A DNA stretch of 46,457 bases. It comes from Bifidobacterium hapali (GTDB lineage: Bacteria; Actinomycetota; Actinomycetes; Actinomycetales; Bifidobacteriaceae). How positions within the stretch are numbered: position 1 is the first letter of the stretch; every line of letters begins with the position of its first letter. The notes beneath the pieces are model-generated. The model was not told the origin of the DNA. It was given only the letters and a program-made list of their open reading frames with translations, and did no database searches. Below are positions 18,153-26,250 of the stretch, piece after piece. A program made the translations under genes and the position numbers. The DNA is taken from the NCBI RefSeq assembly GCF_002259755.1, contig NZ_MWWY01000008.1, positions 1-46,457 on the forward strand. Reading direction: 5' to 3'.

Positions 18153-19670
18153 ATGGCGAAGTCACGTTTAGGTAAGGGGCTCGGCGCATTGTTCCCCGAT
18201 CTTCCCGGCGAGCCGCAGGAGGAACATAAGTCGGCGGATGCTCCGGCTAAGACGTTTGCGACTGTACCGGCTGTGACTGTGCCCGCGAAGGATGCGGCGA
18301 CTGTTGCGGCGATCGCTTCTGCAGCGGCGTCGATGGGTCGCAACAGTGCGGGAGATCCGCTCAGTGCGTCCGCTAAGTCTGCTACGGCGGACGAGTCTAA
18401 GAATACGCACGATGCGCATGGCGACGGCAAGTCCTCGAAGTCGAAGACGAAGCGTGCTTCGATGCCCGGACTAGGGGAGATTGCTCATCCGAGTGATTTG
18501 TTCTTCGGCGGCGAGGGATTGGATCAGTTGTCGGCATCTGTGAAGGGGCTCGGCGCGGTCGCTCATGAGTCCGCATCGTCGGCAGCGGTGTCGTCGGCCA
18601 CTACTGGCGGGTCAGCTACGTCAAACGCTGCGTCGTCGTCAGCCTCCGCAGCGAGATCATCGTCATCTACGGACGTTTCACGTGGAACAGTCACCGATAC
18701 GAAATCGAGTAGCAAGTCTCAATCCAAGAAATCTGACTCGTCGAAGAACAGCGACGACGAGATCGAACTCAAGCCGGTGCAGGGTGGCTATCTCGCGGAA
18801 CTGAAGATCACGGATATCGGACCGAACGCGCATCAGCCGCGAACTATTTTCGACGAAGACGAGCTCAACGAATTGGCCGCTTCGATTAAGGAAGTCGGTA
18901 TTCTTCAGCCGATCGTTGTTCGCAAGCGTCCGGCGTCACAGCATGTTTCACATGAAACATCGGCCGCTGCGGGCGCTGCTGCAACGGACACGCCATATGA
19001 GCTCATCATGGGGGAGCGGCGGTGGCGAGCGTCGCAGCTGGCTGGACTCACGGTCATCCCAGCGATCGTCAAGACCACGGCCGATGACGATATGTTGCGT
19101 GATGCGCTACTCGAAAATCTGCATCGCGTTGCACTCAACCCACTCGAAGAAGCGGCCGCATATCAGCAGATGATCGACGAGTTCGGCTTGACGCAGGCGC
19201 AGCTGTCACAGTCTGTGTCGAAATCGCGTCCGCAGATTGCCAATACGTTGCGTTTGCTCAACCTGCCGGCCAGCGTACAGAAGAAAGTGGCCGCGGGTAT
19301 TCTGTCGGCTGGTCACGCGCGTGCGCTGCTTGCGTTGAACAGCGAAGACGAGATGGATAAGCTGGCGACCAGAATCATCGCAGAGGGACTGTCAGTGCGG
19401 TCCACCGAGGAAATCGTCGCCATGATGCTTGCAGAAAGCGATCAGCCGCGCAAAGCTCGCGTCAACAAGAGCAACCCGTGGGCCAACTCGCCGATTCAGC
19501 AGCATTTGGAGAATCGTTTCGACACGAAGGTGTCCATCAAGGGTTCCGAAAAGCACGGCCGCATCGAAATCGTGTTCTCGTCGCCCGAAGATATGAACCG
19601 CATCCTCGACCTGCTCATGCCCAAGGATGCCGGCGACGATGCCGCCGGTCCCAACGCCGGCTGGCAGTGA
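18153..19670 (+). CDS. parB: Chromosome partitioning protein ParB, with long internal linker
   Basis: ParB binds parS and forms the partition complex; its N-terminal domain is a CTP-dependent clamp. This one is 505 aa, longer than the usual ~330-400. An N-terminal basic MAKSRLGKGLGALF contacts ParA. Then comes a ~170-residue Ser/Ala/Thr-rich linker. The ParB/Srx core follows (about 215-330: LAELKITDIGPNAHQPRTIF, then GERRWRASQLAGLTVIPAIVK), then a helix-turn-helix (LTQAQLSQSVSKSRPQIANTLRLLNLP). The C-terminal dimer domain is short. Two parS-like sites (18675 and 18945) lie within this gene. AGGAG is ~9 bases before the ATG. It is encoded directly after parA. Confidence 0.96.
   Translation: MAKSRLGKGLGALFPDLPGEPQEEHKSADAPAKTFATVPAVTVPAKDAATVAAIASAAASMGRNSAGDPLSASAKSATADESKNTHDAHGDGKSSKSKTKRASMPGLGEIAHPSDLFFGGEGLDQLSASVKGLGAVAHESASSAAVSSATTGGSATSNAASSSASAARSSSSTDVSRGTVTDTKSSSKSQSKKSDSSKNSDDEIELKPVQGGYLAELKITDIGPNAHQPRTIFDEDELNELAASIKEVGILQPIVVRKRPASQHVSHETSAAAGAAATDTPYELIMGERRWRASQLAGLTVIPAIVKTTADDDMLRDALLENLHRVALNPLEEAAAYQQMIDEFGLTQAQLSQSVSKSRPQIANTLRLLNLPASVQKKVAAGILSAGHARALLALNSEDEMDKLATRIIAEGLSVRSTEEIVAMMLAESDQPRKARVNKSNPWANSPIQQHLENRFDTKVSIKGSEKHGRIEIVFSSPEDMNRILDLLMPKDAGDDAAGPNAGWQ
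18675..18688. promoter_or_regulatory. parS-like site in parB (linker)
   Basis: GTTTCACGTGGAAC, one mismatch. Read V-S-R-G-T in the parB linker. Confidence 0.65.
18945..18958. promoter_or_regulatory. parS-like site in parB (CTPase domain)
   Basis: GTTTCACATGAAAC, identical to the rsmG-start site. Read V-S-H-E-T in a short insertion between the ParB-core RKRPASQH and the GERRWR motif. Confidence 0.65.
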
Positions 19671-19689
19671 GTTAGGACTTGTACTTTCA

Positions 19690-19735
19690 TGTGATTTGTT
19701 GGATTTTTAGTATACTGGAAATTCGACAAATCACA
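19690..19735 (+). terminator. Hairpin after parB
   Basis: TGTGATTTGT (19690-19699) pairs with ACAAATCACA (19726-19735) around a 26-nt loop, 20 bp after the parB stop. No U-run follows. Confidence 0.45.
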
Positions 19736-20184
19736 CGTCATTATGTTGAGTACACTATACATTGCGTTAATCATAAATCCATAATGAGGGTGTAAACGCT
19801 GGTTCTATGTAAAAAGTAACTCTTACTGCGAGTAATTATCGAGAATCTTATGTAAGTGATTTTCATAAGCATGTATTAGATATTTCTGTAATTTGACACT
19901 TACTTGAGGGGTGTCACTTGGGTAAATGCAGTGTTGCATTATGTGAGGAATCTCATGCTGTGATTGCTTGAATGCTTCGTGTGGTATCGATGAAATGGCG
20001 GTATAGTGCTATTTGTCGCGTTGACAGGGGTTACAGGGTTTACTATCGCCGACGAAATGAACATCGAACATGTTTGTGTATGTTGGAAATAACGTTCATG
20101 TCTTGGAAGTGATCTCTCACGCACCGACAAATGACTGACTCGTACGTCAGTACACCAAGTAGAAGAATGAAAGGATTCGCCTGT
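19736..20184. other. AT-richer gap without a recognised gene
   Basis: No coding signature, tRNA or riboswitch is recognisable here. TTGACA at 20021-20026 is a candidate -35 for the next gene, but the nearest -10-like TACTAT (20041-20046) is only 14 bp away, too short. A small TGACAC/GTGTCA pair lies at 19894-19899 and 19911-19916. Confidence 0.5.
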
Positions 20185-21465
20185 ATGACAAGGGTTACCG
20201 GGAATCGTTGGACCAGTGCGATTATTCCAGCGCTGCTTATTCATATTCCAATCGGTACAGTCTACTGTTGGAGCGTATTCAAGCAGCTTATCGCTGATCG
20301 ACTCCACGCTAGTTCCGCGTCAGTGGAGTGGGGATTCTCGCTCGCCATTTTCTTCCTCGGTATGTCCGCCGCGTTCGCCGGTCCGATGGTTGAACGTAAT
20401 ATCAAACGATCGGCGCTTGTGTCCATGATCTGTTTTGTTGTCGGTTTTGCTGGCACAGGCGTGAGTATTGCCGCAGGATTCCTGCCGGGCGTGTTCATCT
20501 GTTACGGTGTGATCATGGGCATCGGACTAGGCGTCGGCTATCTGACACCGGTAAAAAACCTGATGCTATGGTTTGCTGACAACAAAGGACTCGCGACTGG
20601 TATCGCTGTTGCCGGTTTTGGTCTTGCAAAAGCAATCGCTAGCCCGCTTATGGAATACTTGATCGGCACCGTAGGACTGGTAGCCATGTTCCTGATTCTT
20701 GCCGCGGTCTATGCAGTGATGATGTTCATCGGATTTTTGCTCATCCAACGTCCTGCTGGTTGGGTGTACGACCCCGCCACTTCACACGTCAGTCGTATTA
20801 CCATCCTCAAAAAGCCCGTATTCTGGGGTATTTGGATCGCGTTCTATATCAATATCACGTGCGGTCTTGCACTGATCAGCCAAGAAAAAGACATCCTGCA
20901 CGACATGCTTGCAGTTCTTCCGCAGTACACTGGCCTCGAACCCTCTGCATTTGCTGCCGCTATTGCCGGCGTGATTGGACTGGTTCTCGCAGTCGATTCT
21001 GTGTTCAATACGGCTGGTCGCGTTGGGTTTTCCACGATTTCCGATCATCTCAAGCATCGCGAAACCGTATATCAGATCATTTTCATTATGTCGATTGCTG
21101 TGTGCTTGCTGCAGATCGTCACGCACAGTATCGATAACGCAGTGTTATGGGCTGTGCTGGCGATGCTGTTTCTCATCAACGCAGGCTACGGCGGCGGTTT
21201 CTCCACACTGCCGGTATTACTCGATCAGCACTTCGGTACGAAAACAGTTTCCACAACGCACGGTTTGACACTGAGCGCATGGGCGTTCGCTGGGTTGTCC
21301 GGTAATCAACTGGCTGCATTTGTGGTTGCGCACGCGCCTGATCAGGCGCATCGTTACGCGGCACTTATTCCGGTACTCGCCGGCCTGTTTACTGTGGGGT
21401 TGATCAGTATGTGTTTGGTTACGTACTGTGGTGGCAAGCGCGATCGCAAGGCTACGGCTGCGTGA
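20185..21465 (+). CDS. MFS permease of the oxalate/formate antiporter (OFA) type
   Basis: The 426-aa protein has twelve predicted hydrophobic helices. OFA-type features include an N-terminal helix with IPIGTVYCWSVF, GMSAAFAGPMVE after TM2, GIGLGVGYLTPVKNLMLWFADNKGLATGIAVAGFGLAKAI across TM4-5, and a duplicated pattern in the second half (NTAGRVGFSTISD). OFA members exchange small carboxylates such as oxalate, formate or lactate; the substrate here is unknown. The start at 20185 is supported by GAAAGGA ~9 bases upstream; an ATG at 20131 would add 18 unlikely residues. A C-terminal KRDRK tail faces the cytoplasm. It is monocistronic; a strong terminator follows at 21591-21634. Confidence 0.85.
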   Translation: MTRVTGNRWTSAIIPALLIHIPIGTVYCWSVFKQLIADRLHASSASVEWGFSLAIFFLGMSAAFAGPMVERNIKRSALVSMICFVVGFAGTGVSIAAGFLPGVFICYGVIMGIGLGVGYLTPVKNLMLWFADNKGLATGIAVAGFGLAKAIASPLMEYLIGTVGLVAMFLILAAVYAVMMFIGFLLIQRPAGWVYDPATSHVSRITILKKPVFWGIWIAFYINITCGLALISQEKDILHDMLAVLPQYTGLEPSAFAAAIAGVIGLVLAVDSVFNTAGRVGFSTISDHLKHRETVYQIIFIMSIAVCLLQIVTHSIDNAVLWAVLAMLFLINAGYGGGFSTLPVLLDQHFGTKTVSTTHGLTLSAWAFAGLSGNQLAAFVVAHAPDQAHRYAALIPVLAGLFTVGLISMCLVTYCGGKRDRKATAA

Positions 21466-21540
21466 TGCTGGCTGCTTTCTCTTCCATATGCGTAGCGCGG
21501 AATGGGAAGAAATGGTTGATTGGCTTGTTGTGGGGCGTAT

Positions 21541-21685
21541 CTTGCAGTTCTAGGTTTTTTAGCGGGATAACACGTCAGTATTTGACGCAATGAGAAATCA
21601 AAAAGCCCGGAATTCCGGGCTTTTTGATTTCTCAGTCTTGCTACTAGCGAGCGTTATACACGGCTTAAAAACCTAGAACTGCAAG
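21541..21685. repeat. Outer 19-bp inverted repeat flanking a terminator
   Basis: 21541-21559 matches the reverse complement of 21667-21685 (core TTGCAGTTCTAGG), with the 22-bp-arm terminator hairpin nested between them. The arms flank the middle of the MFS-trxB gap. The pair could form a large cruciform or long stem, or be the ends of a small inserted element. Confidence 0.6.
21591..21634. terminator. Bidirectional terminator between MFS permease and trxB
   Basis: A perfect 22-bp-arm palindrome with no loop: a GC core (AGCCCGGAATTCCGGGCT) flanked by A5 and T5 runs. In each direction the stem is followed by U-rich sequence, so it works as an intrinsic terminator for both converging genes. Confidence 0.9.
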
Positions 21686-21707
21686 ATGTCATTGTTCGAT
21701 AGCGGTT

Positions 21708-22667
21708 TTACTCTGCGTTGAGGTATGACTGAGCATCGAGCGCGGCACGGCAACCCATACCGGCAGCGCTGATGGCCTGACGGTAGGTGCGATCAACCAC
21801 GTCGCCGGCAGCGAAAACGCCCGATACAGATGTGCGCGTGGACGCGCCGTCGACCACAATGTATCCGTCATCATCAAGTGCAACCGCACCGCCGAGGAAA
21901 CCAGTGCACGGCGTATGGCCGATCGCCACAAAAATACCGTTCGCTGGAATCTGCGATGTATCATGTGAAACAACGTCACGCAGCGTCACTGACGTTGCGC
22001 CAGAGTCATCACCGTTCACTGACTCGACCACTGCGTTCGTCACGAACGAGATTTTATCGTTCTCACGCGCACGATCAACCATAATCTTCGATGCGCGGAA
22101 TTCGTCACGACGATGCACGAGCGTTACCGACGAGCCGAAACGCGATAGGAATAGCGCCTCCTCGAACGCACTGTCGCCGCCGCCGACCACGATGATCGGC
22201 TTGCCGCGGAAGAAGAAACCGTCGCACGTCGCGCAGTACGAAACACCGCGGCCGGAGAACTCCTCCTCGCCAGGCACGCCGAGCTTGCGATAGCTGGAGC
22301 CGGTTGTGATCACGATGGCGCGAGCGTGGTACGTTTCGCCGCCGTCCACGGTTACTGACTTGACGGCGGGCTCGGTGGTTGCGTTGCTGTCGCCGCCGAA
22401 ATCAACCGACACCACATCGTCGTACACAAGCTCGGTGCCGAACTTTTCTGCTTGCTTACGCATGGCATCCATCAGGTCCGGGCCCATCACGCCGTCCGGG
22501 AAACCGGGAAAATTCTCAACTTCTGTAGTATTGACCAGCTGACCGCCGGGCGTCAGTGCACCCGCGATCATCAACGGACGATAGCCAGCGCGACCGAGGT
22601 AGATAGCCGCCGTATATCCGGCAGGGCCGGAGCCAATGATAATAACGTCACGAATCTCATCACTCAT
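21708..22667 (-). CDS. trxB: Thioredoxin reductase (NADPH)
   Basis: This 319-aa FAD/NAD(P) enzyme reduces thioredoxin. Visible motifs are the FAD site (IIIGSGPAGYTAAIYLGRAGYRPL), the redox pair CATC in VSYCATCDGFFF (about 137-140), the NADPH site (IIVVGGGDSAFEEALFLS) and the C-terminal FAD-interacting GVFAAGDVVDRTYRQAISAAGMGCRAA. The ATG at 22667 is chosen; the in-frame GTG three codons upstream has no better ribosome site. A degenerate parS-like sequence lies in the gene at 21958-21971. It is downstream of the aldo/keto reductase on the same strand. Confidence 0.95.
   Translation of the reverse strand: MSDEIRDVIIIGSGPAGYTAAIYLGRAGYRPLMIAGALTPGGQLVNTTEVENFPGFPDGVMGPDLMDAMRKQAEKFGTELVYDDVVSVDFGGDSNATTEPAVKSVTVDGGETYHARAIVITTGSSYRKLGVPGEEEFSGRGVSYCATCDGFFFRGKPIIVVGGGDSAFEEALFLSRFGSSVTLVHRRDEFRASKIMVDRARENDKISFVTNAVVESVNGDDSGATSVTLRDVVSHDTSQIPANGIFVAIGHTPCTGFLGGAVALDDDGYIVVDGASTRTSVSGVFAAGDVVDRTYRQAISAAGMGCRAALDAQSYLNAE
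21958..21971. promoter_or_regulatory. Degenerate parS-like site in trxB
   Basis: GTATCATGTGAAAC, two mismatches. On the coding (minus) strand it is read V-S-H-D-T, like most other genic copies. Weakest of the set. Confidence 0.3.
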
Positions 22668-22796
22668 GCGTCCCACTCTAGCAAGGGGCGGCTATTCTAC
22701 TGCGGGGTTCGGCTGGTATCGAAACTTGGGCCAGCCGAACGTCGACCGAACGTCAGCCGAGCGTCAGTCGAGCATTAACGCAGTGTCAACGCAGCA

Positions 22797-23651
22797 TCAG
22801 AACCCGAAGTTATCCGGGTCCGCGCCGTTGCGATGGCCAGTGCTCAGCGTATTAATCGCGGCCATGTCCGCGTCAGTCAACGCAAAATCAAACACATCGA
22901 AGTTCTCGCGGATGCGCTCAGCGTGCGTGGACTTCGGCAGCACAACGATGCCACGCTGCAAGTGCCAGCGAATGACAACTTGCGCGGCCGACTTACCGTA
23001 CTTCGCGCCGATCTGCGCGAGTAGGGGATCGGTGAGTAGGTTGCCGCCGGTGCCGCCGAGCGGGCTCCACGCTTCAATCGCGATACCGTGACCGTGCACA
23101 AAATCAACCAACTCCTGATTCGTGAACTGCGGCGAGGACTCGATCTGGTCTACAGCCGGCACGACATCGCTGTTCTTGAGTAGCTCGTTGAGATGATGCT
23201 GATGGAAATTGCTCACGCCGATCGCCTTGGCGCGGCCAGTCGCGGCGATCTCCTGCAGATCGTCCCATGCCTGCTGCCAGCCGTCTGCTGGCCAGTGAAT
23301 CAAGTACAGATTGACATAGTCAAGTCCCAGCCGGTCGAGACTTTCGTTGAACGCGGCCTTCGCACGATGCGCACGAATATCGTCATTCCACAGTTTGGTT
23401 GTGACGAACACGTCCTCGCGCGGTACGCCAGACTGACGGATGCCTTCGCCGACGGATGCTTCGTTACCGTAGATGCGCGCCGTATCGATGTGACGGTAGC
23501 CGGTTTCGAGAGCCGCACGCACGGCGTTCACTGTGGTGTCGCCGTCCGGCGTACGGAAAACGCCGAGGCCGATCTGCGGGATGACGGTGTCGTTATTGAG
23601 CGTGATGGTCGGTTGCTGCGGCTTTGGCTGTGTGGTGTTTGTGTCTGCCAT
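22797..23651 (-). CDS. Aldo/keto reductase (2,5-diketogluconate reductase-like)
   Basis: This 284-aa NADPH-dependent carbonyl reductase has a TIM-barrel fold. The catalytic tetrad is visible: Asp and Tyr in GYRHIDTARIYGNEASVGEGIRQSG, Lys in VTTKLWND and His in YLIHWP. The cofactor-binding C-terminus ends IPKS-like (VVLPKSTHAERIRENFDVFDFALTDADM). The family reduces a range of aldehydes and ketones, and substrate cannot be told. The start at 23651 is supported by AAGGGG ~8 bases upstream. It precedes trxB on the same strand with a 129-bp gap; the two may share regulation. Confidence 0.9.
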   Translation of the reverse strand: MADTNTTQPKPQQPTITLNNDTVIPQIGLGVFRTPDGDTTVNAVRAALETGYRHIDTARIYGNEASVGEGIRQSGVPREDVFVTTKLWNDDIRAHRAKAAFNESLDRLGLDYVNLYLIHWPADGWQQAWDDLQEIAATGRAKAIGVSNFHQHHLNELLKNSDVVPAVDQIESSPQFTNQELVDFVHGHGIAIEAWSPLGGTGGNLLTDPLLAQIGAKYGKSAAQVVIRWHLQRGIVVLPKSTHAERIRENFDVFDFALTDADMAAINTLSTGHRNGADPDNFGF

Positions 23652-23823
23652 AATCAATACCCCTTATTGATGGTGGTGTGCGCGTTGCGATACTGCGATG
23701 TCGCTGTTGGTGCCGATGTCGCGATATCACGGCCATTCTATCGGTGATGTCGGTCACTCATGCCGGGCGCTTCACTGATAGCGTGCAATTGATCGTGCGT
23801 CAGTGCGCAGCTGACCATGTGTA

Positions 23824-23855
23824 GTGCATTCGTGCATTTGTGCATTAGTGCATTC
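23824..23855. repeat. Four 8-bp iterons (GTGCATTN)
   Basis: Four tandem 8-bp units GTGCATTN run at 23824-23831, 23832-23839, 23840-23847 and 23848-23855, with a fifth partial GTGC at 23856. They directly precede the 33-bp array and share GTGCA with it. They sit upstream of the ATPase 1 promoter. Confidence 0.8.
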
Positions 23856-23861
23856 GTGCGG

Positions 23862-23938
23862 AAAAGTTGCATTCAGTGCAACTTATTCGCGCATAAAAGT
23901 TGCATTCAGTGCAACTTATTCGCGCATAAAAGTTGCAT
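23862..23938. repeat. 33-bp tandem repeat upstream of ATPase 1
   Basis: Two perfect 33-bp copies (23862-23894 and 23895-23927) plus an 11-bp third copy (23928-23938). Each full unit contains a palindrome (AAGTTGCA TTCAG TGCAACTT). The third copy supplies the probable -35 TTGCAT of the ATPase 1 promoter, so occupied repeats could block transcription. The arrangement is that of an operator. Confidence 0.85.
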
Positions 23939-23962
23939 GTAGGTGATATTCTGGAATATATA
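23933..23962 (+). promoter_or_regulatory. Candidate promoter for ATPase 1
   Basis: TTGCAT (23933-23938) and TATATA (23957-23962) are 18 bp apart, ~20 bp before the start codon. The -35 lies inside the last, partial 33-bp repeat. Confidence 0.5.
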
Positions 23963-23981
23963 GTGACGGAGGAGATTAGCT

Positions 23982-25280
23982 GTGCTTGAGCGAAAGATTG
24001 AGAAACGTCTTATTGCGTGGAAAAATAAGCAACGGAAAAAGCCTTTGCTATTGCAAGGCGCAAGGCAAGTTGGCAAAACATACATTGTGGATCGCTTCGC
24101 GCAGAAAAACTATGAACATTATGTGAGTTTAAACTTTGAAAAGCAATCCCTGTTGAGAGATATTTTTGACGGCAATAATGATGTAGATCATATTGTTGCA
24201 AGGATTATGTTCTCGGTTCCTGGCAGTGTGTTTGTTCCCGGTAAAACCCTGTTATTTCTGGATGAAATACAAAGCTGTCCGAATGCTAGAACTGCGTTGA
24301 AATTTTTTGCGTTAGATGGACGCTACGATGTAATCGCATCTGGATCACTTCTTGGAATCAATTACAAAGATGTTTCATCATATCCTGTTGGTTACACTGA
24401 GCGAGTCGTGATGCATTCACTTGACTTTGAAGAATTTTTGTGGGCAATGGGTGTAGATGAACATCTTATTCAATATGTCAAAGGATTTTTTGATTCGCGC
24501 TCCAAAGTTGATGAAGTCGTCCACCAACGTATGATGGCATATTTTCGACAATATATTGTGATCGGAGGCATGCCAAGTGTTGTTCAAACATTCATTGATA
24601 CGCATGATTATGCGCAAGTTTTAGAGGAACAACGCGCTATATTGTCAGATTACGAGGATGATATTGCTAAATATGCGGAAGGCAGTGAGAAAGCAAAGGC
24701 ACGAGCTTGTTTCTTGTCTATCCCCAAGCAACTTGCTCGTGATGTGAAGAAGTTTAGTTATGCTGTGGTGGAAAAGAAAGCAGGGGCTCGCAAATATGCT
24801 GGAAGCTTGCAATGGTTGTATGATGCGGGCATTATCAATTTTTGCTATTGCTTACAAATTCCTCAATTGCCATTCGAAGGTAACGCAGATGATAAAAAAT
24901 TTAAAGTGTATATGCGCGATACAGGCTTGTTAATTGCCATATTGGATAACGGTGCACAAAAAGATATTCTCGATAATAATTTAGGCATTTATAAAGGTGC
25001 GATTTACGAGAATATTGTGGGCGATATATTCGCCAAAAATGGGCATCGGCTGTATTATTATGAAAAAGATTCTCGACTGGAAATGGATTTTTTCATTCGA
25101 TATAACGATGTGGCAACAGCTATTGAAGTTAAATCATCAGCGAATCGTAAAGCTAAATCTATGCAGTCAATGATCGAAAATCATAATGTTTCTCATGGTA
25201 TCAAACTTGCGGATAGTAATATGGGTTTTGCGGGGGAGAATATTGAAGTAATGCCGTTGTATATGGCTATGTTTCTATAG
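23982..25280 (+). CDS. AAA_14/DUF4143 ATPase, copy 1
   Basis: The 432-aa protein is a complete member of the AAA_14-DUF4143 family. Walker A is GARQVGKT (about 26-33), Walker B is LLFLDEIQ, and an arginine-rich sensor region follows (VIASGSLLGI). The C-terminal DUF4143 ends with a restriction-fold-like signature: YENIVGDIF, then EMDFF and AIEVKSS. Family function is not settled; such proteins are very common in bifidobacterial accessory regions. The start GTG at 23982 has GGAGGAG ~7 bases upstream. The gene is clearly more AT-rich than its neighbours, pointing to transfer. Tandem 33-bp and 8-bp repeats sit directly upstream. Two relatives occur at 26251-27612 and 37653-38897. Confidence 0.9.
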   Translation: MLERKIEKRLIAWKNKQRKKPLLLQGARQVGKTYIVDRFAQKNYEHYVSLNFEKQSLLRDIFDGNNDVDHIVARIMFSVPGSVFVPGKTLLFLDEIQSCPNARTALKFFALDGRYDVIASGSLLGINYKDVSSYPVGYTERVVMHSLDFEEFLWAMGVDEHLIQYVKGFFDSRSKVDEVVHQRMMAYFRQYIVIGGMPSVVQTFIDTHDYAQVLEEQRAILSDYEDDIAKYAEGSEKAKARACFLSIPKQLARDVKKFSYAVVEKKAGARKYAGSLQWLYDAGIINFCYCLQIPQLPFEGNADDKKFKVYMRDTGLLIAILDNGAQKDILDNNLGIYKGAIYENIVGDIFAKNGHRLYYYEKDSRLEMDFFIRYNDVATAIEVKSSANRKAKSMQSMIENHNVSHGIKLADSNMGFAGENIEVMPLYMAMFL

Positions 25281-25335
25281 TTCATTGAGTGAGTAAAATA
25301 GTATGACTATAACTTTATGCATGATGCATGTTTAC

Positions 25336-25366
25336 GCTGCGCACTTTGAAAGTAATGGTGCGCAGC
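25336..25366 (+). terminator. Hairpin after ATPase 1
   Basis: GCTGCGCAC (25336-25344) pairs with GTGCGCAGC (25358-25366), 56 bp after the stop of ATPase 1. No U-run follows, so termination is uncertain. The rest of the 25281-25602 gap holds one possible short ORF and the ribosome site of the next gene. Confidence 0.5.
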
Positions 25367-25454
25367 ACTAATGTTTAAAACGGATCGTTCATTTAACGGA
25401 TTTACTCATTCTTAGTTACGCTGAGCAATTCTTTTAACCGGAGGAGCTGAGAAC

Positions 25455-25553
25455 ATGGCTGACAGTTTTCTAACGTGTAAGTTAGGTGGTCTGCTGAACC
25501 GGTTAAGGTGGAGTACGGACCGGATGAGGATGCATACCGCGCATAACACGTAA
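25455..25553 (+). CDS. Possible 32-aa small ORF or leader
   Basis: ATG at 25455, preceded by GGAGGAG about 8-10 bases upstream, opens a 32-codon frame rich in Arg, Leu and Thr. It ends at TAA 25551-25553, 49 bp before the acetyltransferase. It resembles no family known to me. It could be a leader peptide or chance; the ribosome site is the only support. Confidence 0.25.
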   Translation: MADSFLTCKLGGLLNRLRWSTDRMRMHTAHNT

Positions 25554-25602
25554 CTCGTGGCGCGAGACGAACGAGTGCTGAACGAGTGCAAAGGAGCCAA
25601 CA

Positions 25603-26217
25603 ATGACCGTACCGCAGCGCGTGCTGGATGTAATGCACACTTCTGGAATCTATTTCTGCGACGATCCTGAGATGGGAGCCGCTCAGCAAGAGCAGATGAA
25701 GATGCTGCACGAGTTGAACGCGACGATGCCCGGCGACCCTCGGCGTAAGGAGCTATTGCACGAGTTTTTCGCCGAGTTCGGCGAAGGTGCATACGTCGAG
25801 CTGCCCGTGCACGCAAACTGGGGGTGCAGCACGCATTGGGGTGCACACGTGTATGCGAATTTCAACCTCACCTTGGTGGACGACGGTGAGATTTTTATTG
25901 GCGAGCGCACGATGATCGGACCGAACGTGACGTTAGTGACGACTGGTCATCCGATTCGTCCTGATTTGCGTGAGCGGGTCGCTCAGTATTCTGAACCGAT
26001 TCACATTGGCCGCAATGTGTGGATTGGTGCGAACGTGACCGTTTTACCCGGCGTTACGATCGGCGACAACGCGGTGATTGGCGCATGCAGTCTCGTCAAT
26101 CACGATATTCCAGCCAACACGATCGCATTCGGTACGCCGTGCCGCGTTGTGCGCGAGATCAACGATCACGATCGCGAGTACTACTGGCGCGATCACCGCA
26201 TCCCCGCGGATATCTGA
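25603..26217 (+). CDS. Sugar O-acetyltransferase (maltose/galactoside acetyltransferase type)
   Basis: This 204-aa left-handed beta-helix enzyme belongs to the LacA/Maa group. It has the N-terminal substrate lid (EQMKMLHELNATMPGDPRRKELLHEFFAEFG), then hexapeptide repeats: HWGAHVYANFNLTLVDDGEIFIGERTMIGPNV, the catalytic His in TTGHPI (about 105-110), and HIGRNVWIGANVTVLPGVTIGDNAVIGACSLV. It transfers acetyl from acetyl-CoA to a sugar. AAAGGAG is 6 bases before the ATG. It sits between two AT-rich ATPase genes but has normal host composition. It converges with ATPase 2, ending 33 bp from it. Confidence 0.92.
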   Translation: MTVPQRVLDVMHTSGIYFCDDPEMGAAQQEQMKMLHELNATMPGDPRRKELLHEFFAEFGEGAYVELPVHANWGCSTHWGAHVYANFNLTLVDDGEIFIGERTMIGPNVTLVTTGHPIRPDLRERVAQYSEPIHIGRNVWIGANVTVLPGVTIGDNAVIGACSLVNHDIPANTIAFGTPCRVVREINDHDREYYWRDHRIPADI

Positions 26218-26250
26218 TTATCTGACCGATATCCGCGCCATCCCAAGTGA

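Noticed and set aside
19736..20184. A tRNA or small RNA gene
   Set aside because: No cloverleaf, T-loop or known RNA sequence pattern found.
25440..25602. Riboswitch or attenuator upstream of the acetyltransferase
   Set aside because: No conserved aptamer pattern or terminator/antiterminator pair is recognisable.
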